Below are positions 1 to 8,297 of a stretch of 64,000 nt of DNA, one piece after another. The notes beneath the pieces were generated by a model. That model saw only the letters and a program-made list of their open reading frames with translations. It was not told the origin of the DNA and ran no database searches. Location of the stretch: assembly GCA_021773975.1 (NCBI GenBank), contig JAJFJN010000101.1, positions 1-64,000 of the forward strand, read 5' to 3'. This DNA is from Gammaproteobacteria bacterium (GTDB taxonomy: Bacteria > Pseudomonadota > Gammaproteobacteria > Chromatiales > Chromatiaceae). How positions within the stretch are numbered: the stretch's first letter is position 1; every line of letters starts with the position of its first letter. A program made the position numbers and the translations under genes.

Positions 1-120
1 CCTACTACGGAAAAGCCATTTCGGCCAGATTTTCCGATCAAATTCGTTAAATATGCCCAATATTCGCCTCATTTGATCAAAAAATCTGACTCAAAATGGC
101 TTTCCCTCGCTACGGTTTCT
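1..120. repeat. Imperfect long palindrome, possible mobile-element remnant
   Basis: Bases 12-43 pair with 71-103: about 27 of 33 positions match, in blocks of 10, 8 and 8. A nested 5-bp stem (50-54 with 60-64) lies in the loop. Weaker complementarity continues outward between 1-11 and 104-115. The structure lies downstream of dapE, but no U-tract follows on the dapE strand, so it is not a typical intrinsic terminator. The size and nesting resemble a MITE or the end of an insertion sequence. No coding sequence is visible in 1-179, and the left end is cut by the window. Confidence 0.5.
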
Positions 121-179
121 ATTCTCGGACAGCCTCCTAGGGAGATGAGTCAATTAATGGGCTTTTTCAAAACAACAAA

Positions 180-1319
180 CTAGCGATTTGGTGAGCTGAG
201 CAGTTGTTGTAAGATTTTTTGGTAGATCTTTGACAGTGTTTCCAGGTCCTTAACCGCAACGCATTCATTTACTTGGTGGATGGTTGCGTTTAATGGGCCT
301 AGTTCCAGTACCTGCGCGCCTGTTGGTGCAATGAAACGACCATCTGAAGTTCCGCCAGCGGTGGAGAGTTTAGGACTCTTTCCTGTGGCCGCACGTATTG
401 ATTCAATGGTTGCCTTCAGTAGATTGCCCGTTGCAGTGAGGAATGGCTGACCAGATAGTTTCCACTCCAGCTCATAGTCAAAATCCCCCTGATCTAAAAT
501 CTCTCTCATCCGGGTTTCAATAGATTCTGGAGTAAGTTCTGAAGAGAAACGAAAATTAAAACGTATCTCACATTCTCCAGGCACGATATTTTCTGCCCCT
601 GTGCCGTGATCCAATTGGTAGATCTGAAAGCCGGTAGCGGGGAAGTGATCATTACCGCTGCACCACTGTTCAGTACACAGCTGGGTTAATGTAGGTGCAA
701 AAGCATGCAGTGGATTATTGGCTAGGTGCTGATAGGCAATGTGTCCCTGCTTGCCATGTATTGTCAGGTATCCGTGTAGAGAACCGCGCCGTCCATGTTT
801 AACAGTATCCCCTAACTGTTTACTACTGGAGGGTTCACCAACGATGCAGTAGTCGATTTTTTCATTGCGCCCCTCTAGGGTTTCAATGACTTTTACAGTG
901 CCATTGATTGCGGGGCCTTCCTCGTCACTGGTAATAAGAAAAGCAATAGATCCTTTGTGGTGAGGGTTCCCTTGCACAAAGTTTTCGCAGGCAGTGACCA
1001 TAGCCGCTAGGCTGCCTTTCATATCAGCAGCTCCACGTCCAAATAGCAGGCCACCACGAATTTCTGGCTGAAAGGGATCTGAATCCCACTTCTCTATATT
1101 ACCTGCGGGGACAACATCGGTGTGACCTGCAAAGATAAAGAGTGGTGATTCGCTACCACGCCGCGCCCAGAGATTTTTAACCTCGCCAAAGGGGAGTTTT
1201 TCAATTTTGAAACCAATAGCCTCTAGTCGTTTAATCATCACTGCTTGGCAGCCTGCATCATCGGGTGTGAGAGAGGGGCGGCAGATCAGTTCAGTAGCAA
1301 GCTTGAGTGTGGCAGACAT
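180..1319 (-). CDS. dapE: Succinyl-diaminopimelate desuccinylase
   Basis: DapE hydrolyses N-succinyl-LL-2,6-diaminopimelate to LL-diaminopimelate and succinate in the cytoplasm, late in the lysine and peptidoglycan-precursor pathway. It is a di-zinc M20 peptidase-family enzyme. The 379 residues match the usual length. Metal-site motifs are visible: FAGHTDVVP near residue 65, GRGAADMKG near 95, SDEEGPA near 130 (general-base and metal glutamates), and a late histidine in NATIHQVNE. The ATG overlaps the TAA of the upstream yffB-like gene (TAATG), suggesting coupled translation. It is the last gene of a dapC-dapD-yffB-dapE group, which supports the assignment. The call is secure. Confidence 0.96.
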   Translation of the reverse strand: MSATLKLATELICRPSLTPDDAGCQAVMIKRLEAIGFKIEKLPFGEVKNLWARRGSESPLFIFAGHTDVVPAGNIEKWDSDPFQPEIRGGLLFGRGAADMKGSLAAMVTACENFVQGNPHHKGSIAFLITSDEEGPAINGTVKVIETLEGRNEKIDYCIVGEPSSSKQLGDTVKHGRRGSLHGYLTIHGKQGHIAYQHLANNPLHAFAPTLTQLCTEQWCSGNDHFPATGFQIYQLDHGTGAENIVPGECEIRFNFRFSSELTPESIETRMREILDQGDFDYELEWKLSGQPFLTATGNLLKATIESIRAATGKSPKLSTAGGTSDGRFIAPTGAQVLELGPLNATIHQVNECVAVKDLETLSKIYQKILQQLLSSPNR

Positions 1320-1660
1320 TAAAATAGCTCTTGGTATTGGGCTTCAGAAAAACCAATGTGACGGTTGGTGCCTAAATCCAGTATGGGGCGTTTGATGAGG
1401 GTTGGGTTGTCCAGCATGAGTTGGATGGCGCTGTTCTGATTGATATTGTTGCGTAGCTGTTCTGGAAGGTTGCGCCAGGTTGTGCCACGGCGGTTTATTA
1501 GAGCTTCCCAGCCTAATTCTGTTACCCAGGCACGCAGCATTGACTCATTAAGCCCCTCTTTACGAAAGTTGTGAAATTGATAATTGATCTCTCGTGCGTC
1601 AAGCCATCTACGGGCTTTACGTACAGTGTCACAATTTGGAATGCCGTAAAGAGTAATCAT
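1319..1660 (-). CDS. yffB: ArsC/Spx-family thioredoxin-fold protein (YffB-like)
   Basis: A 113-residue small thioredoxin-fold protein of the ArsC/Spx superfamily. The N-terminus has the single conserved cysteine in [11 protein letters not shown] (residues 6-16), as in E. coli YffB. The C-terminal RP(I/L)LD segment typical of the family is present. YffB-type genes commonly sit between dapD and dapE in gammaproteobacteria, as here. The role is not well established; glutathione-dependent thiol reductase activity has been suggested for the family. True arsenate reductase is unlikely in this context. The stop overlaps the dapE start by one base. Confidence 0.85.
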   Translation of the reverse strand: MITLYGIPNCDTVRKARRWLDAREINYQFHNFRKEGLNESMLRAWVTELGWEALINRRGTTWRNLPEQLRNNINQNSAIQLMLDNPTLIKRPILDLGTNRHIGFSEAQYQELF

Positions 1661-1722
1661 ATTCTGGGTGTCTTAGCTTCGGGGAGAGATGTATGTATGC
1701 CTCCCCGAAGCAGAAGTAGAGA

Positions 1723-2544
1723 TTAGTCTATTCGCAATAATTCGTTGAGGGTGACTTTGCTACGGGTTCTCTCATCAACCTGCTTGACGATAACAGCACA
1801 GTTTAGGCTGTATGCACCATCTTTGGATGGCAAGCTACCTGCAATAACAACAGAGCCAGCAGGCACACGACCATAGGTTATTTCGCCAGTCTCGCGGTTG
1901 TAGATTTTTGTGCTTTGGCCAATAAATACACCCATAGAGATGACTGAACCCTCTTCAACAATAACACCTTCGACGATTTCGGAGCGAGCGCCGATGAAGC
2001 AGTTATCTTCAATAATGGTAGGTGAGGCTTGCAGTGGCTCGAGTACGCCGCCAATGCCAACACCGCCTGAGAGGTGTACGTTTTTACCAATCTGGGCGCA
2101 AGAGCCGACGGTGGCCCAGGTGTCTACCATGGTTCCACTATCAACATAGGCTCCGATGTTGACGTAACTTGGCATGAGTACAACGCCAGGGGCGATGTAA
2201 CAACCTTTGCGAGCGGTGGCAGGTGGTACAACGCGAACACCTTGGTCACGGAAGGAGCGTGAGCAGTGATCTGCATATTTAGATTCGACTTTATCGTAGT
2301 AGTTAGTAAAGCCACCCTTCATGAATTCGTTATCAGTGATGCAGAATGATAGTAGTACGGCTTTTTTTACCCAGTCATTGACGATCCATTCGCCATTAAC
2401 TTTTTCAGATACCCGGATCTCACCGCTGTCAAGCTGACCAATAGCTGCGATAACGGTATCTCGTACCAGGGTGTCAACGGTGCGAGGGTTGATATTGGCG
2501 CGGTTTTCAAAAGCTTCTTCGATGATCGTTTGGGTGTCGGTCAT
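1723..2544 (-). CDS. dapD: Tetrahydrodipicolinate N-succinyltransferase
   Basis: DapD transfers succinyl from succinyl-CoA to tetrahydrodipicolinate, the committing step of the succinylase branch of lysine/meso-DAP synthesis. The 273 residues match the classical proteobacterial DapD. The N-terminal helical domain is followed by a left-handed beta-helix with hexapeptide repeats, seen as [18 protein letters not shown] and as [19 protein letters not shown] start. It sits 22 bases after dapC and 62 bases before the yffB-like gene on the same strand, so cotranscription is likely. Confidence 0.96.
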   Translation of the reverse strand: MTDTQTIIEEAFENRANINPRTVDTLVRDTVIAAIGQLDSGEIRVSEKVNGEWIVNDWVKKAVLLSFCITDNEFMKGGFTNYYDKVESKYADHCSRSFRDQGVRVVPPATARKGCYIAPGVVLMPSYVNIGAYVDSGTMVDTWATVGSCAQIGKNVHLSGGVGIGGVLEPLQASPTIIEDNCFIGARSEIVEGVIVEEGSVISMGVFIGQSTKIYNRETGEITYGRVPAGSVVIAGSLPSKDGAYSLNCAVIVKQVDERTRSKVTLNELLRID

Positions 2545-2566
2545 GTTTATCTCCAGTTAGTTTCGT

Positions 2567-3763
2567 TTAAATTAGTTCAATATAGTGCTTAATGCGTTGG
2601 GCGGCATCAATACATTCATCCAGTGGTGCAACCAGTGCCATGCGTACCCTATTGTGACCTGGATTAATGCTGTTGACCTCGCGAGATAGATAGCTGCCAG
2701 GTACGACGGATACATTCTGCTGCGCAAAAAGCCCCTGTGTGAAATCGGGATCTGCTATGGGTGTTTTTGGCCAGAGGTAGAAGCTGGCATCTGGTTGATC
2801 TATTTCAAGCGTGTCACCCAGTATATCCAATACGGCACTGAATTTATCGCGGTAGAGTGCTCGGTTTTTTATGACATGACCTTCATCTTCCCAGGCTTTG
2901 ATGCTGGCAGCTTGTGTTTGAAGTGGCATGGCACAGCCGTGGTAGGTGCGGTAGCGTAAAAATAGGCTAAGAATATCAGCATCGCCCGCTACGAAACCAG
3001 ATCGCAATCCTGGGGCATTAGAGCGTTTTGAAAGGCTGTTAAATACCACGCAACGTTGGTAATCACTGTTGCCCATCTCAGCTGCTGCCTGTAGTAGACC
3101 AGCGGGAGGGTGGGTTTCATTAGGGTAAATCTCTGAGTAACACTCATCTGAAGCAATAATGAAATCGTGTTTCTCAGCCAGATTAATCAATAGTTGTAGC
3201 GTTGGAATGTCGATCACTGCACCGGTTGGGTTGTGTGGTGAGCAGAGATAGAGCAGCTGACAACGATCCCAGGTATTGCTATCTACGGCCTTAAAGTCAG
3301 GTAAAAAGCCAGACTCAGCAGTGCAGGGCAGGTAATGAGGAGTGGCCCCTGCCAGCAGAGCTGCACCTTCGTAGATTTGATAAAAGGGGTTTGGCATCAG
3401 CACCAGTGGATCTTTGGTACGATCAATCACCGCCTGTGCAAAGGCAAACAGCGCCTCGCGGGTTCCGTTTACGGGTAGCACCTGGGTTTCTGGATTGACT
3501 GATTGTTCGGGTAGTTTAAAGCGATGAGTCAGCCACTGGGCGATTGCTTGGCGTAGCGCTATGGTTCCTTTGGTGGTTGGGTAACCGGAAAGGCCATGTA
3601 GATGAGCCAGCAGTGCCTCAGTGATGAAGCCAGGTGTGGGATGCTTGGGTTCACCGATGGAGAGAGCAATGTGCTCCAATCCTGTTGAGGGTGAAATGCC
3701 TTTTTTCAGCGCCGCCAGCTTTTCAAAAGGGTAGGGCTGGAGTTGATCCAGATCCGGATTCAT
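2567..3763 (-). CDS. dapC: Succinyldiaminopimelate transaminase
   Basis: A class I/II PLP aminotransferase that converts N-succinyl-2-amino-6-oxopimelate to N-succinyl-LL-DAP with glutamate. The 398 residues counted from the ATG at 3763 (MNPDLDQLQPYPF) match DapC; an upstream in-frame start would add 20 residues unlike the family. Visible features are SPHNPTGAV (substrate and PLP contacts), ASDECYSEIY, and the PLP lysine in SLSKRSNAPGLRSGF. Its place upstream of dapD and dapE separates it from general aspartate aminotransferases. Confidence 0.92.
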   Translation of the reverse strand: MNPDLDQLQPYPFEKLAALKKGISPSTGLEHIALSIGEPKHPTPGFITEALLAHLHGLSGYPTTKGTIALRQAIAQWLTHRFKLPEQSVNPETQVLPVNGTREALFAFAQAVIDRTKDPLVLMPNPFYQIYEGAALLAGATPHYLPCTAESGFLPDFKAVDSNTWDRCQLLYLCSPHNPTGAVIDIPTLQLLINLAEKHDFIIASDECYSEIYPNETHPPAGLLQAAAEMGNSDYQRCVVFNSLSKRSNAPGLRSGFVAGDADILSLFLRYRTYHGCAMPLQTQAASIKAWEDEGHVIKNRALYRDKFSAVLDILGDTLEIDQPDASFYLWPKTPIADPDFTQGLFAQQNVSVVPGSYLSREVNSINPGHNRVRMALVAPLDECIDAAQRIKHYIELI

Positions 3764-3858
3764 AGGTGCAGTCTTGTTATTGGAAAGGCGCCTAGTATAA
3801 GGCATCCCTTCATGGGCGGCCAAATAGTTACTGATTGAGTCAGAGCAAAGGTTTTTGT

Positions 3859-4650
3859 TTAGTGTGGAACCTTGATGGCAGATTTTACGGCCTGAACGAG
3901 GTTGCGCGTCAGCTGAGTGTCTCTTTGTATGATGTGGTCTGGCCTGGCATATTCAGGGATGCCTTTCTTGCCATTGGATGTGATCATAATAGTGGGTATT
4001 GCATTGTTTACGGTACCGGAGGCACGCAGGGCGCAAATTAAAGCAGCTCCATTTAATGGTTTTAGCTCCTTTCCAAGGATTAGAAAATCAAACTTCTCCT
4101 GTAAAAGGCGTTCAAGCGCAGTAAGGCTATTATTTAAGAGTGATAGCTGAACGGGAAGTGATGAGAGTGCGTCTTTACACATCAGAGTCATCATGGATGA
4201 GGGTTCAATAATCAGACCTCGAAAGTCATCCTTGCTAAGGATTTGTCTAATGCGTTCCAGTTCATGCTCTATGGTTGTGTAGTCAGTGTGGGCATTTTGT
4301 GCTGCTTTTACTGCATCTTGTATAAGGTCAACGTAACTCAAACAGTTATTTATAAAGGCAGAATCCATCCGGGTTGATGTATCGTCAAGGGTGGTCAGCA
4401 GATCTTCAAAGTGATGGCATACCTGACTAATAATATGTATGCCATGGGTGCCAGCGCTACCTTTTAGGCTATGTACGTTGCGGTATAGCTCTTCGTAAAA
4501 GCTGTGGTTTTCTGGCTGTTGTTCCAGTGCGAGTACCAATCTATTTAGTTCTTGGCACTGTTCAGGAAGTTCTGCAAGAAAAACCTCTTTTAATTGCTCA
4601 AGCAATCGCAAGGTTTGCGATAATGGAGCTTGGCTATCATTTGATGGCAT
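3859..4650 (-). CDS. Hpt phosphotransfer protein with degenerate receiver domain
   Basis: 263 residues in two parts. Residues about 10-120 form an Hpt domain with the phosphorylatable histidine in HSLKGSAGTHG (His60). Residues about 145-260 align with a CheY-like receiver: LIIEP, DFLILGKELKPLNG, IPTIMITS and PDHIIQRD fall where the acidic pocket, phospho-Asp loop, Thr and Lys strands belong. The phospho-acceptor Asp position is Gly193 and the conserved Lys position is Gln242, so this receiver should not be phosphorylatable. It may act as a binding or decoy module. No cognate histidine kinase lies nearby. It is divided from dapC by about 95 bases on the same strand. Pathway unknown. Confidence 0.8.
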   Translation of the reverse strand: MPSNDSQAPLSQTLRLLEQLKEVFLAELPEQCQELNRLVLALEQQPENHSFYEELYRNVHSLKGSAGTHGIHIISQVCHHFEDLLTTLDDTSTRMDSAFINNCLSYVDLIQDAVKAAQNAHTDYTTIEHELERIRQILSKDDFRGLIIEPSSMMTLMCKDALSSLPVQLSLLNNSLTALERLLQEKFDFLILGKELKPLNGAALICALRASGTVNNAIPTIMITSNGKKGIPEYARPDHIIQRDTQLTRNLVQAVKSAIKVPH

Positions 4651-4719
4651 GTAAAAACCTTTAAAATTTGTATTTGGTTTGGTTAAGGATTACCTGAGTA
4701 TAAATTTAAAGATAATAGA

Positions 4720-5448
4720 TTATGTCGTTAATTCAATAGGACGCGAGATAATGCCTGCCTTAGTTGCCTGTAGCGCAGCTCCATAATGTGTATGCCATTC
4801 TGAAAGTACAATCCGTTGAGCAGTTTTTCCATCCAGATCAAAGTTATGGAAATCTGGTCGATGGGTATGTCCGTGGATTAAACGTAATGCACCATTTTGC
4901 TGCATTACGGTTATGACCGTTTGATGATTTACATCCATTATTCCATCTGCTTTGAGAGAGGTGGCTTCACCACTGCGCTGCCTATAGTCCGCAGCAATTG
5001 CTTTGCGATCTTTGATGGTTTTGGATAAGAAGTCTTGGGCAAAAGCATCGCTACGGAGCATGATGCGAGCCTGCTGGTACTCTTTATCATCGGTGCAGAG
5101 CAAATCACCGTGCATCAGTAGTGTAGGAATACCTTCAAGCTCAATGAGGTAGATGTCAGGGAGTAGGGTGCTGCCTGTTGCCGCCATAAAATCTTCTCCT
5201 AGAAGAAAATCACGGTTGCCAGGTTGTATAAAGATTTTGGTGCCAGATTCTGAGAGCTGTTTTAGTCCAGCTATGATGTTAGGAATTGGGGGGGCGATAT
5301 CATCATCGCCAACCCAGGTGTCAAATAGATCGCCCAGAATATAAAGATTGTCAGCTTGAGGCGCATCCTGCTGCAGAAAATACAGGAACAGCCTGACTGT
5401 TTCAGGCTGTTCCTGTGAAAGATGAAGATCTGAGATGAATAGGTTAAT
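4720..5448 (-). CDS. lpxH: UDP-2,3-diacylglucosamine diphosphatase, probable ATT start
   Basis: LpxH hydrolyses UDP-2,3-diacylglucosamine to lipid X and UMP at the inner membrane in lipid A synthesis. An ATG-only reading would begin at 5187 (155 residues) and lose the catalytic N-terminus. The frame continues open upstream and encodes [19 protein letters not shown] and PGNRDFLLG, the metallophosphoesterase metal motifs. Homology starts at ATT-AAC-CTA-TTC at 5448, giving 242 residues against about 240 in E. coli. No ATG, GTG or TTG lies between that point and an in-frame TAA 27 bases upstream. GGAAG sits six bases before the ATT, which overlaps the ppiB TAA by one base (ATTAA). The later HGHTHRP motif is intact. 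Confidence 0.9.
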   Translation of the reverse strand: MNLFISDLHLSQEQPETVRLFLYFLQQDAPQADNLYILGDLFDTWVGDDDIAPPIPNIIAGLKQLSESGTKIFIQPGNRDFLLGEDFMAATGSTLLPDIYLIELEGIPTLLMHGDLLCTDDKEYQQARIMLRSDAFAQDFLSKTIKDRKAIAADYRQRSGEATSLKADGIMDVNHQTVITVMQQNGALRLIHGHTHRPDFHNFDLDGKTAQRIVLSEWHTHYGAALQATKAGIISRPIELTT

Positions 5449-5953
5449 CGGCTGCTTCCGTTGTTTTAGCCGTGATTACTGCTTTTTCGATAATGAGATC
5501 TTCTTCAGGCACATCCTGGTGTCCCATGCGTGTAGTGGTGGCTACAGCCTTCATCTTGTTCACTACATCCATGCCTTCAATGACTTTGCCAAAAACGCAG
5601 TAACCCCAGTCATCTTGACCGGGATAGTCGAGAAATTTGTTGTTAGCGATGTTGATGAAGAATTGTGCTGAAGCTGAATGAGGATCCATGGTACGTGCCA
5701 TGGCTACAGAGCCCGTCTCGTTAGATAGACCATTTTTTGCTTCATTTTCAATAGTGGCACGGGTCTCTTTTTGGGTCAGGCCGGGTTCAAATCCGCCTCC
5801 TTGAACCATAAAATTATCAATAACCCGATGAAATATCGTGCCGTCATAAAAACCCTCTTCCACATATTGAGCAAAGTTAGCAGAGGTTATAGGAGCTTTC
5901 TCTTTATTAAGTTCAATGACGATGTCGCCCATGTTGGTTTTTAGAGTAATCAT
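5444..5953 (-). CDS. ppiB: Cytoplasmic peptidyl-prolyl cis-trans isomerase B (cyclophilin)
   Basis: A 169-residue single-domain cyclophilin that accelerates proline isomerisation during protein folding. Conserved blocks are [15 protein letters not shown] (catalytic Arg and Phe region), [19 protein letters not shown] and [14 protein letters not shown]. There is no signal peptide, so it is cytosolic, unlike the next gene upstream. The last codons overlap the ATT start of lpxH, giving likely translational coupling. The ppiB-lpxH pairing is common in gammaproteobacteria. Confidence 0.95.
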   Translation of the reverse strand: MITLKTNMGDIVIELNKEKAPITSANFAQYVEEGFYDGTIFHRVIDNFMVQGGGFEPGLTQKETRATIENEAKNGLSNETGSVAMARTMDPHSASAQFFINIANNKFLDYPGQDDWGYCVFGKVIEGMDVVNKMKAVATTTRMGHQDVPEEDLIIEKAVITAKTTEAAD

Positions 5954-5968
5954 TCAGTTAGGATTCCT

Positions 5969-6550
5969 TTAAGGTTTGGTTGCTTCGATACGGCTGATGC
6001 TTTCAATAATTACAGGGCTATTGGGTACATCGCGCATGCCGTGATTGAAGCCTGTCGGTGTGTTGGCGATCTTGTCGACAATGTCCATTCCCTTGGTGAC
6101 TTTGCCAAAAACAGCGTATCCCCAGCTATCAGAGCTTGGGTAGTTCAAAGTATGGTTGTCAGCATGGTTAATGAAAAACTGGGCTGTAGCGGAGTGTGGG
6201 GCGCGGGTGCGCGCCATAGCAACAGTTCCCCGATCATTTTTAAGCCCGTTTTTTGCCTCATTTTGAATGGGTTCGTGGGTGGATTTACGTTTGAAATCCT
6301 GGCTGAAGCCACCGCCTTGAACCATGAATCCTTTGATTACACGATGAAAAACGGTGCCATTATAAAAACCTTCGTCAGCATAGCGTAGAAAGTTCTTTAC
6401 AGATTCTGGTGCTTTGGTTGGATTAAGTTCCAGTTCAATGTTGCCCATATTGGTTTTTATGAATACACGGCTTGATTCAGCCTGGACGGTGCTGAGCCCA
6501 GTTAGTGTGAGTAGGCTGATGATTAGAAATCTGAAAAGAGCGATTTTCAT
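5969..6550 (-). CDS. Periplasmic cyclophilin (PpiA-like)
   Basis: Cyclophilin with an N-terminal signal peptide. The ATG at 6550 gives 193 residues starting MKIALFRFLIISLLTL, with likely signal peptidase cleavage after VQA; the longer in-frame start at 6613 would bury the signal. Core motifs [24 protein letters not shown] and SATAQFFINHAD match PpiA/PpiB. It probably isomerises prolyl bonds in exported proteins. It lies 15 bases upstream of ppiB and looks like a tandem duplication followed by relocation of one copy to the periplasm. Whether it is the orthologue of E. coli ppiA is uncertain. Confidence 0.9.
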   Translation of the reverse strand: MKIALFRFLIISLLTLTGLSTVQAESSRVFIKTNMGNIELELNPTKAPESVKNFLRYADEGFYNGTVFHRVIKGFMVQGGGFSQDFKRKSTHEPIQNEAKNGLKNDRGTVAMARTRAPHSATAQFFINHADNHTLNYPSSDSWGYAVFGKVTKGMDIVDKIANTPTGFNHGMRDVPNSPVIIESISRIEATKP

Positions 6551-6776
6551 TCTGATTGTATTCCTGATGTTTAGGGGATAGCTGACAATGATAATCCTAG
6601 TTTTATCTATCAAACAAGGGCGGAGTATCTGTTAAGTTCCTTACTTGAGTGTTCTGGCGGTGAAAAAAGTTCCAGGTTAGTACACTATATTATTGGATAA
6701 ACGGGAGTATCACTAGAGTGTGGCTTTCGTTTACCATTCACTATTATCCGCGGTTAATTTTAAATTTAGGACAAAA

Positions 6777-8159
6777 ATGCTCAAGATCCACAATAACCTC
6801 ACTAATCGCAAAGAGAAGTTCACCCCGATTGAACCCGGCAAGGCCAATATGTATGTCTGTGGTATGACGGTTTACGATTTCTGCCATCTGGGACATGCAC
6901 GGGTATTGGTGGTGTTTGATGTGGTTTATCGATACCTGCTCAAATGCGGCTATGATGTGACTTATGTGCGTAACATCACTGATATTGATGACAAAATTAT
7001 CAACCGCGCTAATGAGAATGGAGAGGATATCTACGATCTAACCCAGCGCTTTATCCAGGCGATGCACGAGGATGCAGAGGCATTGAATATATTGCCGCCT
7101 ACTCTGGAACCTCGGGCGACCGGCCATATGCAGGACATTCTGGAGATGATTCAGAAGCTGATTGACCGGGGTTATGCCTATGAGGCGGGCAATGGCGATG
7201 TCTACTATGCCGTTAGCCAATTCGAAGGGTATGGCAAACTGTCAGGCAAGAATCCTGATGATCTACGCGCCGGTGCCCGGGTTGAAATAGCGGAAGCCAA
7301 ACGAGACCCGCTTGATTTTGCACTGTGGAAAGCGGTTAAGCCGGGTGAGCCTGCCTGGGAATCACCCTGGGGTGACGGACGACCAGGCTGGCATATTGAA
7401 TGTTCTGCCATGTCTACCTGCTGCTTGGGTAACCATTTTGATCTCCATGGCGGAGGTGCTGACCTGCAGTTTCCTCATCATGAAAATGAGATTGCCCAGT
7501 CTGAAGGTGCGACAGGGGAGAAGTTTGTCAATTACTGGATGCACAATGGATTTGTTCGCATCAACGAAGAGAAGATGTCCAAATCATTGGGCAACTTCTT
7601 TACCATCCGTGAAATCCTCGAGCGCTACCGTGCTGAAGAGGTTCGCTATTTTATCCTGACCAGCCAGTACCGCAGTCCCCTCAACTACGATGATGAACAT
7701 CTGGACAATGCCCGTGCTGCGCTGACCCGTTTTTATACCGCGCTGCGTGATCTGCCTGAGGTTGATCCTGCGGGTGGCGAAGCTTTCCGTGAACGGTTTA
7801 TGGCCGCAATGGATGATGATTTTAATACCCCAGAGGCACTGGCCGTGTTGTTTGATTTGGCACGTGAAATTAATCGAACACGAGAACAGGATGAGGCAAA
7901 GGCGGCTGGTTTAGCGGCTGAGCTGCGGGGTTTGGGTGACCTGCTGGGTATTCTCCAAGCTTGCCCTGAAGCGTATCTGCGAGGGGAAGCCGATGCAGAT
8001 GGCCTGAGTGATGAGCAAATCAATGAGTTGATTGAACAGCGAATTGCCGCCAAGGCAGGTAAAAACTGGAGTGAAGCAGATCGTATTCGTGACCAACTCC
8101 AAGAGGCTGGTATCGTGTTGGAGGATGGTGCGGGTGGCACTAGCTGGCGGCGAGGCTGA
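6777..8159 (+). CDS. cysS: Cysteinyl-tRNA synthetase
   Basis: Class I aminoacyl-tRNA synthetase charging tRNA-Cys. The ATG at 6777 ([15 protein letters not shown]) gives 460 residues, the usual length, and is preceded by TAGGA; an in-frame GTG at 6720 would add 19 unrelated residues. Visible are the zinc cysteine in VCGMTVYD, the HIGH equivalent HLGH, ECSAMS and LQFPHHENE (zinc ligands), and the KMSKS loop in [10 protein letters not shown]. It is divergent from the cyclophilin-lpxH genes, so 6551-6776 holds promoters for both directions. Confidence 0.97.
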   Translation: MLKIHNNLTNRKEKFTPIEPGKANMYVCGMTVYDFCHLGHARVLVVFDVVYRYLLKCGYDVTYVRNITDIDDKIINRANENGEDIYDLTQRFIQAMHEDAEALNILPPTLEPRATGHMQDILEMIQKLIDRGYAYEAGNGDVYYAVSQFEGYGKLSGKNPDDLRAGARVEIAEAKRDPLDFALWKAVKPGEPAWESPWGDGRPGWHIECSAMSTCCLGNHFDLHGGGADLQFPHHENEIAQSEGATGEKFVNYWMHNGFVRINEEKMSKSLGNFFTIREILERYRAEEVRYFILTSQYRSPLNYDDEHLDNARAALTRFYTALRDLPEVDPAGGEAFRERFMAAMDDDFNTPEALAVLFDLAREINRTREQDEAKAAGLAAELRGLGDLLGILQACPEAYLRGEADADGLSDEQINELIEQRIAAKAGKNWSEADRIRDQLQEAGIVLEDGAGGTSWRRG

Positions 8160-8180
8160 AGGTATCATGTTATAGTAGGC

Positions 8181-8202
8181 TCCATCCTGAGTAGGTGATG
8201 GA
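8181..8202 (+). other. Short dyad after cysS
   Basis: Arms TCCATC (8181-8186) and GATGGA (8197-8202) are separated by 10 bases in the cysS-ppsA gap. No T-run follows, so it is at best a weak or Rho-assisted terminator. The rest of the 138-base gap presumably carries the ppsA promoter, but no confident -35/-10 pair was picked out. Confidence 0.25.
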
Positions 8203-8297
8203 AGCTATAAACTGGAAACATTTAGATTCAATCAGTCGGGTAGACCAAATTAAACAATCTCAAAATCGTAATAATCTAAGCTGAGGCACACTTCCTT

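Noticed and set aside
7733-8140. 135-codon minus-strand frame inside cysS
   Set aside because: Ser/Ala/Arg-rich antisense frame over a conserved enzyme; no independent evidence.
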